A stretch of DNA of 64,000 nt from Bacteroidota bacterium. Lineage in GTDB: Bacteria > Bacteroidota > Bacteroidia > Chitinophagales > BACL12. Both the position numbers and the translations under genes were made by a program. The notes under the pieces are model-generated. The model made no database searches, was not told where the DNA came from, and worked only from the letters and a program-made list of their open reading frames with translations. How positions within the stretch are numbered: the first letter of the stretch is position 1; each line of letters starts with the position of its first letter. The stretch covers positions 1,150,501 to 1,214,500 of the forward strand of contig JADJJZ010000003.1 in the NCBI GenBank assembly GCA_016706255.1, read 5' to 3'. Shown here piece after piece: positions 56,428-64,000 of this stretch.

Positions 56428-57630
56428 ATGACCGAAATTTTCCCCTTTCAACGCAATTTGCGTGATTATTTTAAAAACCAGACCAAAACCTGGGAGTGGT
56501 TTGCACAAAAAACTAATAAGGCCGGTCAGCATGAAACCTTCAAAACCGAATTATTAAAAAATGCTTATCGTATTGACAGCGTTTCGGAACCGGAGTTATA
56601 TGCTGCCTTGGATAAGGCCAAAAGTATTTTAGGTATTCAGATTCCGGTGACTATTTATCAATCACAGAGTGATAATAGTAATAATGCCGGAATTGCCTAT
56701 TTGGATACTGAAGCACATATTATTTTTTCAGGTACACTACTTAAAATTTTAGACCAGGAAGAATTACTTGCACTTTTGAGTCATGAATTAACGCATGTGT
56801 TATTGTATCAAATTGACCATGGCGATTATGAAATTACCAATCGTATAATTGATTCAATTGCCCGGGATGTAAATAGTGAGGCTTTTTATCTTGAAACCGC
56901 AAGATTAAATCAATTGTATACGGAGTTGTTTTGTGATCGTGGAGCTTTGTTGGTTTGCAGTAATTATGAAGTAGTTATCTCAACATTGGTAAAAGTACAT
57001 ACGGGCTTGCAAAAAGTTTCTGCTGAAAGTTATCTCCAACAAACTGAAGAAATATTAAGTAAAGAGGAAGCCGGTTCATTAGGTAGCACGCATCCTGAAA
57101 TTTACTACCGCACAAAAGCAATAAAACTTTATGCGGATGGCGTTCAAAATTGTGGTGAACAAATCGAAAAATTAATTGCAGGTAAATATGAACTACAGAA
57201 ATTACATTTGTTTTCAAAGCCTGTAATTTATGATTTCACCAAACATCTTGTTGATGCGTTACTGAAGTTGAACTGGACTAAGTCGGAACATACAAATACC
57301 TTGTACCGACAATATTTTTTAGAATATAATCCCGACCCCAATGTTTTGTTAGATGAAAAAAGTAAGGCAATGATCCAAAATTGCGGTGATAGTATGAAAA
57401 ATTATTTCTGTTATGTGATGCTTGATTTTGCGATGTGTGATACAGAAATTACGCTTCCTTTTACAGGACATATTTTTGATGTAGCTGAACAATTGGACTT
57501 GTCCAAAACCATGGAAAAAATCCTGAAAAAGGAATTTTCACTTACTGAACGCGCATTTAAAGATAAATTAAAAAGTGCCACAACTGCTTTGAATGAAATT
57601 TTAGCTGCTGACCATGAAAATGCTTATTAA
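56428..57630 (+). CDS. M48-type soluble metallopeptidase linked to giant helicase
   Basis: The 400-residue protein has HELTH at residues 119-123 in LLALLSHELTHVLLYQ and a third ligand candidate in YTELFCDRGALLV (Glu-166), as in M48/HtpX-like gluzincins. Upstream is AGIAYLDTEAHIIFSGTLLK (about 87-106). There are no membrane helices or signal peptide, unlike HtpX, so it acts in the cytoplasm. The C-terminal 200 residues are helical with no domain I recognise. The next gene starts two bases after this stop, so they almost certainly form one operon. I infer the peptidase cleaves or activates a partner in the same system; that is not shown by sequence. Confidence 0.8.
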   Translation: MTEIFPFQRNLRDYFKNQTKTWEWFAQKTNKAGQHETFKTELLKNAYRIDSVSEPELYAALDKAKSILGIQIPVTIYQSQSDNSNNAGIAYLDTEAHIIFSGTLLKILDQEELLALLSHELTHVLLYQIDHGDYEITNRIIDSIARDVNSEAFYLETARLNQLYTELFCDRGALLVCSNYEVVISTLVKVHTGLQKVSAESYLQQTEEILSKEEAGSLGSTHPEIYYRTKAIKLYADGVQNCGEQIEKLIAGKYELQKLHLFSKPVIYDFTKHLVDALLKLNWTKSEHTNTLYRQYFLEYNPDPNVLLDEKSKAMIQNCGDSMKNYFCYVMLDFAMCDTEITLPFTGHIFDVAEQLDLSKTMEKILKKEFSLTERAFKDKLKSATTALNEILAADHENAY

Positions 57631-57632
57631 TT

Positions 57633-60600
57633 ATGTCGAATTCTGTTACTAACTCCGCATTTTATCAATTTATAACGAAAAATTTCACGCAGGGCGATTT
57701 CACCAACGATGATGTAGTAGCCATTTTCCTGCCTTTATTTCGGACAGTTGCTGCCATTCATCATAATGATTTGGTTGCGGGTTTGGATGATATCAATAAT
57801 ATTTTGGTTGAGGATGAAAAATTAAATATTCATGCTCAAGGTAAATCGATAAAATATAACCTTGCTGCTATTGAGTTGCTGACACCTCAAAAAAGTAAAA
57901 CTTTTGAAATAAGTGAAATTTATAAACAAACTACTGAAGTAGGGGATGAAGTTATTTGGGACATTAATCCATCAGCAATTTTATTTGATGATAAGGCAGC
58001 GATTACCTTTCCTGTGTATTTGGGTAATTATAAATCGTATGAAATTAACCTCGGCCATCATGATCCACTAACAGATATTTTTTGTTTGGGGATGTTAATG
58101 GCTTCCGTTGCTTTACATTTTGATTTTACGATTGAAGATGATTTGAAAGAGTTTGTCGCTAACCGCAAAAGTATGGTATTTATTAACGAGAAAATTCATC
58201 CTGCAATTGCGAATATTATTTTGGGGATGACCGAACTCGACAGGAAAAAACGATGGAAGGATGTGAGTGAAATTCTGGAAAAACTTAAAAATTATCGCGA
58301 TTATAACCCCGAAACAGAATATGACTTAAGTGAAATTGCAACTGAAAAAAAATATAGCCGCAACCAGTTTATTCAGGAACGTTTGCGCAACCGACTTTTC
58401 GATAACAGCCGCCGCAACCGATTATTATACTTTAAACCCAATATCAAATTTCTCAACTTAACGGTTTCTTCTGTTCCGCATGTACTCAATTACAGCAATA
58501 TTGACCCTGATACTTTATTTTTTTGGAATGAAGCATTATCTAAAAAAATAATGCAGCAGTCGTCCATATCATTAAATAAATATTTGCGGATAGAAGATAA
58601 TCCTTACATACCTTCAGGTTTAGATAAAATTCGTCTGGAATGTAACAAGGATATTAACGAATACGGATTTAGTCAGCTCAAGCTGGTATTGTGTAATCTG
58701 AACTGGTATAATACCAAAGAAAGCGCATATGAAAAAATTGTTTCGCCATTATTATTGGCATCTGTAAACCTGACTAAAAAGAAAGGATTAAAAGACCAGT
58801 TTTTATTGAACTTTACCGATAGCGAAATAGAAATAAATCCCGTTTTGGCAAACGTGTTGCGCGATTTATACGATATCCGTTTACCGGAAACTATTCAATT
58901 GTCATCTACCTCGGTTCAGGATATTTATACTTTATTAAAACAACAAATTTCTGATAATAACTCCGGTATTGAGTTAAACCTAATTGATAAACCCAGAATA
59001 AAATTAATTCATGCGCAGGCTAAAATGACCTACGCTCAATATTTAAGAAGAAACAAAAAGCTGGAGCAGCGTAGAAGTTTAAGGAGTTTAAGTTATTCCT
59101 ACAGTTCTGAAAATTTTCAGCCCTATGGGTTAGAAATGTTCAAAAATTATATTAAACCCGGTGCTTCATCGCTGGAATATTTGATAAATCCGGATATTAA
59201 ACCAAATACATTTCATTTTCAGGAACCCGAAACTATAACACGGGAATTATACACACTTGATGAGGGTGAAGTAAATCCGTTTCAATGGGAATTTGATTGC
59301 TGTAATATGATATTGGGCAATTTTAATTATAAAAAAATGTCGCTGGTGCGCGACTATAATGAAATAATTGATACCCGTCTCGAAAATGCTGTGTTTAAAA
59401 GCCTGTTTAATAATTTACCACAAAAACAATTTAAGTCGAATGACCTTGCAGTAAATACGTTTACAACCACATATAATGTTGTAGCAAGTGACCCAACTCA
59501 GAATAAAGCAGTTCAATGTGCTGATAATGGTGAAAGTTATATCATCCAGGGCCCACCGGGAACGGGTAAATCACAAACTATTGCCAATTTGGTAGCCAAT
59601 TTTGTGGCGAGAGGAAAAAAAGTGTTATTTGTTTGTGAAAAAAGAGCTGCGTTAGACGTGGTTTTTCACCGACTTAAAAATCAGGGGTTGGATGAATTAT
59701 GTTGTTTAATTCATGATTCGCAGGCAGATAAAAAGGAATTTATCTTAAACCTGAAAAAAACATTTAATCAGGCTACTGCTGCCGGCAATAATTTAACATC
59801 AGTTGAAAAAACAAGAAATGAACTGGTTGAGCTGATTGAAAAGGAAATCGGTAATATTAATTCTTTTCATCAGTTTATGAAACAAGCACTTCCCGGTGAA
59901 GCAATAACTATTCGCGATATATACGATTTGCTGATTTATAATTCCTATAAAAGTAATCCGGCAACACTTGATAAACTCGATGATAAAAGTGGTTACCATG
60001 ACTGGCAAGTGTTTGCATCGCTTTTTGAAAAATGGTGGAAACTGAATTTAGCAACCAATAACCAAGGGTATTTTAATCTACATCCATTTCGATATTTGAA
60101 ATTAACCACTTTCGAAAATTTCCAGACCATACAGTCCGCTGTAGAACATATGCAGCAGACTGAAATGAAAATGGAAACGATGGTTGAAAAGCTGGAATTT
60201 CTTTCACTTCCATCCTCGATTCAAACTTTTCAGCAAATTAATGATTTTTTAAAACGGGGAGCATTAATATATCCGTTTTTTGAGCAGCATGTTGAAGAAT
60301 TACTTGTAGATAACAGCAGCATGTATCAAGCGCTTGAAAAGGATGTTCATGATATTAAATTAAGAGCTGATCAACTACAGGAATTAAGCAGTGTTTATCC
60401 GCATTGGACAAATCGTTTATCGCTCACCGATGCGCGTAATGCTTATGAAATTATTGCTAAAAATGAAAACAAGTTTTTTAAATTTTTAAATGGCAATTAC
60501 CGCCGTATTAAAAAACAGGTAACCGGTGTTTATAATGTTACTTCTCATACAATTAAACCGAAATTAAGCGCAGTATTGGAGAATTTAATCTGCCAATATG

Positions 60601-63029
60601 AAACCATTCAAAAAAATGAGCAGCTTAATAAAGATGCAGAGTTAAAATATAAATCAGGAGACCTGTTAACTTTAAAAAATCGTCTGCCGGTTATTAAGTC
60701 TAATCTGGATACCCTCATTTTCCCATATATGCAGAAATTGAGTGCCGATGATAAAAAGCAGATTGTTGCACTTGCAAATGAGAGTAAAGAAATTGAAACA
60801 GCACTCAATTTGTTTTTATCCGACTTTAAAGATTCGACACCTGCGGCAATCGAGCAAAATATTGAAGCTATTGTTAAACAACAACAGTCGTTTACACCAT
60901 ACAGCGTGCTGTTTAGTGATTTAAAAGCAGTTAATCCTTCCATTATTCAATTGTTGCGCAGCGAATCCCTGCAACCAACAGATTTACAAGCGGTGCTTGC
61001 AGAAAAATCATTACAATTATATTTTGCCAAAAACTTTAACCATAAAAAGTTTAATATGGAAATGGTGTTTGCGGCAATTATGAAAATTAAAAAATGGTAT
61101 AAAGATTTACTGCACATCAATGCGAAATTTATTATCAGTAAACAAAATAATTTAATTAAACAACTGGTTGTTAAATCGGAAATGTCGGTTGCCGGTATGT
61201 CGGAGGCTGAAAAACAAAACAGACGCGCCATCACCGAAGGGAGAAAAATACTGGAGAATGAGTTTAGTAAATCTATTCGTTTTAAATCAATAAGAGAATT
61301 AGCCACCGCGGAATCCGGATTATTGATTCGTGAAATTAAACCCGTATGGCTGATGAGTCCGCTCAGTGTTTCAGATACATTACCGCTGGATGAAAATTAC
61401 TTTGATGTGGTAATTTTTGATGAAGCCAGTCAAATTACCTTAGAGGAAGGTTTACCACCTGTTTATCGCGCAAAACAAACTATTGTTGTTGGTGATGAGA
61501 TGCAAATGCCACCTAGTAATTTTTTTGGCAGTAATTCAGCAAATATTGATGATTTATGGGAAGAAGAAGAAATGGATGAAACGTTTGAAGCCTTTTCACT
61601 GGATGCTGATAGTTTCCTCACCCAAGGAACAAGAAAATTCCCAAGTATTATGCTGGGATGGCATTACCGCAGTAAACATGAAGCATTGATTGGATTTTCT
61701 AATGCATCGTTTTATAATAATGAGTTGCTTACCATTCCCGACAAATATTTTCACCAAAATACCGCAGAAGAAATTATTGTAGAGCAAATTGAAAATGCAA
61801 CGCGCAATACAAAATTCATTTACGAAAAACCTATTTCCTATCATTACATAAAAAATGGTGTTTATGCATCGCGAAGTAATGAAATGGAGGCAGCATATAT
61901 TGCGCTTCTGGTTAAATCATTATTGTTGGAAAATAAAGGCCTAAGTATTGGCATCGTAGCCTTTTCGATGGAACAACAGGGCACTATAGAGGAAGCGATT
62001 GAGGAATTATGTGTTGCAGATAAATCATTTGAAAATTTAATTGAACAGGAATACAAACGGGAGGAGGATAATCAGTTTGTTGGCTTATTTGTAAAAAACC
62101 TGGAAAATGTGCAAGGCGATGAACGGGATATCATTATAATGAGCACCTGTTATGGTTATGATGTTAACCATAAAATGCTGATGAATTTTGGACCGATAAA
62201 TAAAAGAGGAGGGGAGAAACGATTGAACGTAATTTTCTCGCGTGCCAAAAAAAGTATGTGCGTGGTGTCATCAATAAAATATCACGACATTAAAAATGAA
62301 TATAATGAAGGAGCAAATTATTTCCGCAAGTATTTACAATATGCCGAATTAATGAGCATGGGATTATTGAATGAAGCCGCAACTGTATTAAATACGATAA
62401 ATAATAAATACGCGAACGAATTAAAAACTGCTATTGGTAATCAAATTAAAACAATATTAGAAGAAGCAGGTTATGAAGTAAATACTAATATCGGTCAAAG
62501 TAAATTTAAATGTAACCTCGGTGTTAAAAAGGCCGGAGAAAATGAATACAAATTGGGAATTATCATTGATGATACTACCCATTATGCGAATGATGATATT
62601 TTAGAACAATACATGTTAAAACCGGATATCCTCCGTCAGAATGGTTGGCAAATTTGTCAGGTGTTTACTAAGGACTGGGTTGATAACAAGGAACAGGTTA
62701 TTCAATATCTCCTGGGCAACCTTGATGGCACCGTAAAGGCTTTACCGGAAATGCCGGTTTATGAGCAGTTTATTCCTGAAGCGCCGGAACAACCGGTAGT
62801 AAATGCAGCAGCGGTTGGAGAAGAGTTTATCACCTACGTATGTAAAACTGAGTCTGGGAGTAAATTCTGGGAAATTTATATTGATGATTGTAACATCACC
62901 ATCCAATTCGGCAAAACCGGTACTAAGGGGCAACGACTGGTGAAAACCTTTGCTACAGCGAAGGAAGCCGCTTCAGAGGCCTTGAAATTAACAAATCAAA
63001 AAACGGCTAAAGGGTATATTAAACAATAA
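57633..63029 (+). CDS. Giant pseudokinase-SF1 helicase-nuclease-WGR protein
   Basis: The 1798-residue cytoplasmic protein has at least four parts. (1) Residues about 35-230 look like a kinase C-lobe without N-lobe or HRD/DFG motifs (DDINNILV, DIFCLGMLMASVAL, DRKKRWKDVSEILEKL). (2) A DUF4011-type segment (QERLRNRLFDNSRRNRLLYF) leads to an SF1 helicase: Walker A GPPGTGKS at about 639-646, Walker B VVIFDEAS near 1258, VVGDEMQMPPS, NVQGDERDIIIMS and NVIFSRAK. (3) Residues about 1600-1690 match the Vsr-like MTES_1575 nuclease fold, but FKCNLGV and LGIIIDD replace the usual IDLAV and IECDG. (4) A WGR-like domain ends it (FWEIYIDDCNITIQFGKTGT). ATPase motifs look intact. It resembles kinase-helicase-nuclease anti-phage proteins. 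Confidence 0.85.
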   Translation: MSNSVTNSAFYQFITKNFTQGDFTNDDVVAIFLPLFRTVAAIHHNDLVAGLDDINNILVEDEKLNIHAQGKSIKYNLAAIELLTPQKSKTFEISEIYKQTTEVGDEVIWDINPSAILFDDKAAITFPVYLGNYKSYEINLGHHDPLTDIFCLGMLMASVALHFDFTIEDDLKEFVANRKSMVFINEKIHPAIANIILGMTELDRKKRWKDVSEILEKLKNYRDYNPETEYDLSEIATEKKYSRNQFIQERLRNRLFDNSRRNRLLYFKPNIKFLNLTVSSVPHVLNYSNIDPDTLFFWNEALSKKIMQQSSISLNKYLRIEDNPYIPSGLDKIRLECNKDINEYGFSQLKLVLCNLNWYNTKESAYEKIVSPLLLASVNLTKKKGLKDQFLLNFTDSEIEINPVLANVLRDLYDIRLPETIQLSSTSVQDIYTLLKQQISDNNSGIELNLIDKPRIKLIHAQAKMTYAQYLRRNKKLEQRRSLRSLSYSYSSENFQPYGLEMFKNYIKPGASSLEYLINPDIKPNTFHFQEPETITRELYTLDEGEVNPFQWEFDCCNMILGNFNYKKMSLVRDYNEIIDTRLENAVFKSLFNNLPQKQFKSNDLAVNTFTTTYNVVASDPTQNKAVQCADNGESYIIQGPPGTGKSQTIANLVANFVARGKKVLFVCEKRAALDVVFHRLKNQGLDELCCLIHDSQADKKEFILNLKKTFNQATAAGNNLTSVEKTRNELVELIEKEIGNINSFHQFMKQALPGEAITIRDIYDLLIYNSYKSNPATLDKLDDKSGYHDWQVFASLFEKWWKLNLATNNQGYFNLHPFRYLKLTTFENFQTIQSAVEHMQQTEMKMETMVEKLEFLSLPSSIQTFQQINDFLKRGALIYPFFEQHVEELLVDNSSMYQALEKDVHDIKLRADQLQELSSVYPHWTNRLSLTDARNAYEIIAKNENKFFKFLNGNYRRIKKQVTGVYNVTSHTIKPKLSAVLENLICQYETIQKNEQLNKDAELKYKSGDLLTLKNRLPVIKSNLDTLIFPYMQKLSADDKKQIVALANESKEIETALNLFLSDFKDSTPAAIEQNIEAIVKQQQSFTPYSVLFSDLKAVNPSIIQLLRSESLQPTDLQAVLAEKSLQLYFAKNFNHKKFNMEMVFAAIMKIKKWYKDLLHINAKFIISKQNNLIKQLVVKSEMSVAGMSEAEKQNRRAITEGRKILENEFSKSIRFKSIRELATAESGLLIREIKPVWLMSPLSVSDTLPLDENYFDVVIFDEASQITLEEGLPPVYRAKQTIVVGDEMQMPPSNFFGSNSANIDDLWEEEEMDETFEAFSLDADSFLTQGTRKFPSIMLGWHYRSKHEALIGFSNASFYNNELLTIPDKYFHQNTAEEIIVEQIENATRNTKFIYEKPISYHYIKNGVYASRSNEMEAAYIALLVKSLLLENKGLSIGIVAFSMEQQGTIEEAIEELCVADKSFENLIEQEYKREEDNQFVGLFVKNLENVQGDERDIIIMSTCYGYDVNHKMLMNFGPINKRGGEKRLNVIFSRAKKSMCVVSSIKYHDIKNEYNEGANYFRKYLQYAELMSMGLLNEAATVLNTINNKYANELKTAIGNQIKTILEEAGYEVNTNIGQSKFKCNLGVKKAGENEYKLGIIIDDTTHYANDDILEQYMLKPDILRQNGWQICQVFTKDWVDNKEQVIQYLLGNLDGTVKALPEMPVYEQFIPEAPEQPVVNAAAVGEEFITYVCKTESGSKFWEIYIDDCNITIQFGKTGTKGQRLVKTFATAKEAASEALKLTNQKTAKGYIKQ

Positions 63030-63066
63030 TTTAACCTGAGTGTGTTTTAAAACCTGCGTTCTTGGT

Positions 63067-63074
63067 TAACTTTG
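63067..63074 (+). promoter_or_regulatory. -7 element for outer-membrane protein gene (TAACTTTG)
   Basis: TAACTTTG ends 17 bases before the ATG at 63092. It overlaps the first codons of the longer open frame from a TTG at 63062, which is therefore unlikely to be the start. Confidence 0.6.
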
Positions 63075-63091
63075 CACCCACTCAATACAAA

Positions 63092-63922
63092 ATGAAAAAG
63101 CACACACCACTTTTAATTTCCTTATGGATTTTTGGCATATTTATTTCCAATGCTCAAACTTTTACTTATTTCCAACCTTTGGATTATAAGGGTCAGTTTT
63201 TCGGTTATTGGGGTTGGAATGTTGATGGATACACTGCTTCTGATATTCATTTTAAAGGTGAAGATTATAATTTTACTTTGACCGATGTAAAAGCGTATGA
63301 TCGTCAGAGTAATTTTGATGTGAAATTATATTGCAATCCACTTCGTGCAACAATTCCACAATATAATTTCCGGTTTGGATATTTTATTTCTCCCCATTAT
63401 AATATTTCCTTTGGTATCGACCATATGAAATATGTTGTGAAACAATTACAAGTGGTTGGTATAGATGGTTATATTGACAATCCCGCTTCTAATTACAGCT
63501 CAATTTATGAAGATTATGAAATTTTAATTCGCCCCGGGTTTTTGCAATTTGAACATACCGACGGATTAAATTATATAAATACAGAATATAGAAGAGTCGA
63601 TAATCTGATTACCGGCCCACATTTAAAATTAAATGCAACAGAAGGTGTAAGCGCCGGTATTTTATTGCCTAAAACAAATTGTACCTTGCTTGACAATGCA
63701 CGGTATGATGAATTTCATTTAGCAGGTTTTGGCATGGCCATAATGGCAGGTTTAAACTTAGAAATTTATAAATACTTTTTTATTCAGTCTGAATTTAAAA
63801 GTGGTTATATTAATATGCCGGATATCAGAACGACCATGGACCCTGTAGACAGGGCAGGCCAACAATTTGTGTTTGCACAATGGAATGTAGTGTTTGGTGC
63901 GAATTTTAATTTAAATAAGTAA
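63092..63922 (+). CDS. Outer-membrane beta-barrel-like protein, hypothetical
   Basis: The 276-residue protein starts at 63092 (MKKHTPLLISLWIFGIFISN, signal peptide cut near AQTFT). It has alternating amphipathic strands ending in aromatic residues (NFRFGYFISPHYNISFGIDH, FHLAGFGMAIMAGLNLEIYK, YFFIQSEFKSGYINMP) and a C-terminal strand AQWNVVFGANFNLNK, typical of Bacteroidota outer-membrane proteins of unknown function. No ligand-binding motif is recognised. It is separate from the helicase operon, with its own promoter. Confidence 0.75.
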   Translation: MKKHTPLLISLWIFGIFISNAQTFTYFQPLDYKGQFFGYWGWNVDGYTASDIHFKGEDYNFTLTDVKAYDRQSNFDVKLYCNPLRATIPQYNFRFGYFISPHYNISFGIDHMKYVVKQLQVVGIDGYIDNPASNYSSIYEDYEILIRPGFLQFEHTDGLNYINTEYRRVDNLITGPHLKLNATEGVSAGILLPKTNCTLLDNARYDEFHLAGFGMAIMAGLNLEIYKYFFIQSEFKSGYINMPDIRTTMDPVDRAGQQFVFAQWNVVFGANFNLNK

Positions 63923-63933
63923 ACGGTTCTACA

Positions 63934-64000
63934 GTGGAATTTGAATTATTACATACAGAACGATTGATTTTACGGAAAATTGATCCTGATGTATATACGT
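63934..64000 (+). CDS. GNAT-family acetyltransferase-like protein, 5' fragment (runs off window)
   Basis: From GTG at 63934 the frame reads MEFELLHTERLILRKIDPDV and continues into the window edge. TERLILRKI is the typical start of RimJ/RimL-type GNAT enzymes. Only 22 codons are visible, so neither the acetyl-CoA loop nor the target can be checked. The GTG start is inferred; no other in-frame start is visible upstream. Confidence 0.5.
   Translation, partial: MEFELLHTERLILRKIDPDVYT

Overview
This window comes from a member of the Bacteroidota, probably an uncultured lineage near the Chitinophagales or Saprospirales. The evidence is the AT-rich composition, several TAnnTTTG promoter elements a few bases upstream of start codons, three proteins with type IX secretion (T9SS) C-terminal sorting domains, and Bacteroidota-typical gene sets such as ftsX-DUF3098-uppP-truB, DUF5522, DUF2339, DUF5362 and namZ-fmt. 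No rRNA, tRNA, CRISPR array or prophage was recognised.

Layout. 0-17 kb is mostly housekeeping: the 5' end of miaE, a heptosyltransferase, a decayed T9SS protein, purB, a dead IS4-family element, holA, ribF, a broken membrane glycosyltransferase, the leftward cell-envelope operon ftsX-DUF3098-uppP-truB, leuS and a hydroxymethylglutaryl-CoA lyase. 17-28 kb is accessory. It has small enzymes (VOC proteins, GNAT, thioesterase), ribBA, several orphan genes and three arrays of a hairpin-rich repeat with a period of about 135-160 bp; two arrays run rightward and one runs inverted. 28-45 kb is almost entirely leftward: a DUF2339 membrane protein, a T9SS beta-propeller protein, a four-gene operon headed by an M1 aminopeptidase homologue without its catalytic residues, a GlxA-type regulator, an ArsR/SRPBCC-VOC/DoxX module with a double palindromic operator, and a LolC/E-type permease. 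45-55 kb holds namZ-fmt, an esterase, a T9SS M23 peptidase, alaS, a second M23 peptidase and a MerR regulator.

The most interesting locus is 56.4-63.0 kb. A soluble M48-type metallopeptidase is followed two bases later by a 1798-residue protein. That protein combines a pseudokinase-like N-terminus, a DUF4011/superfamily 1 helicase, a Vsr/MTES_1575-like nuclease fold with altered catalytic residues, and a WGR-like C-terminus. The layout resembles kinase-helicase-nuclease anti-phage proteins, but the composition and the protease partner look unusual. I propose it as a candidate, not a demonstrated, defence system.

Sequence quality matters here. leuS and uppP, both expected to be essential, are broken by single-base indels, some in short A runs, and several other genes show the same pattern. 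holA and uppP also appear to have in-frame internal deletions. Many apparent pseudogenes may therefore be uncorrected long-read or assembly errors, and inactivation calls resting on frameshifts alone are tentative. The M1 homologue and the nuclease-domain substitutions are different because they sit in otherwise intact frames.
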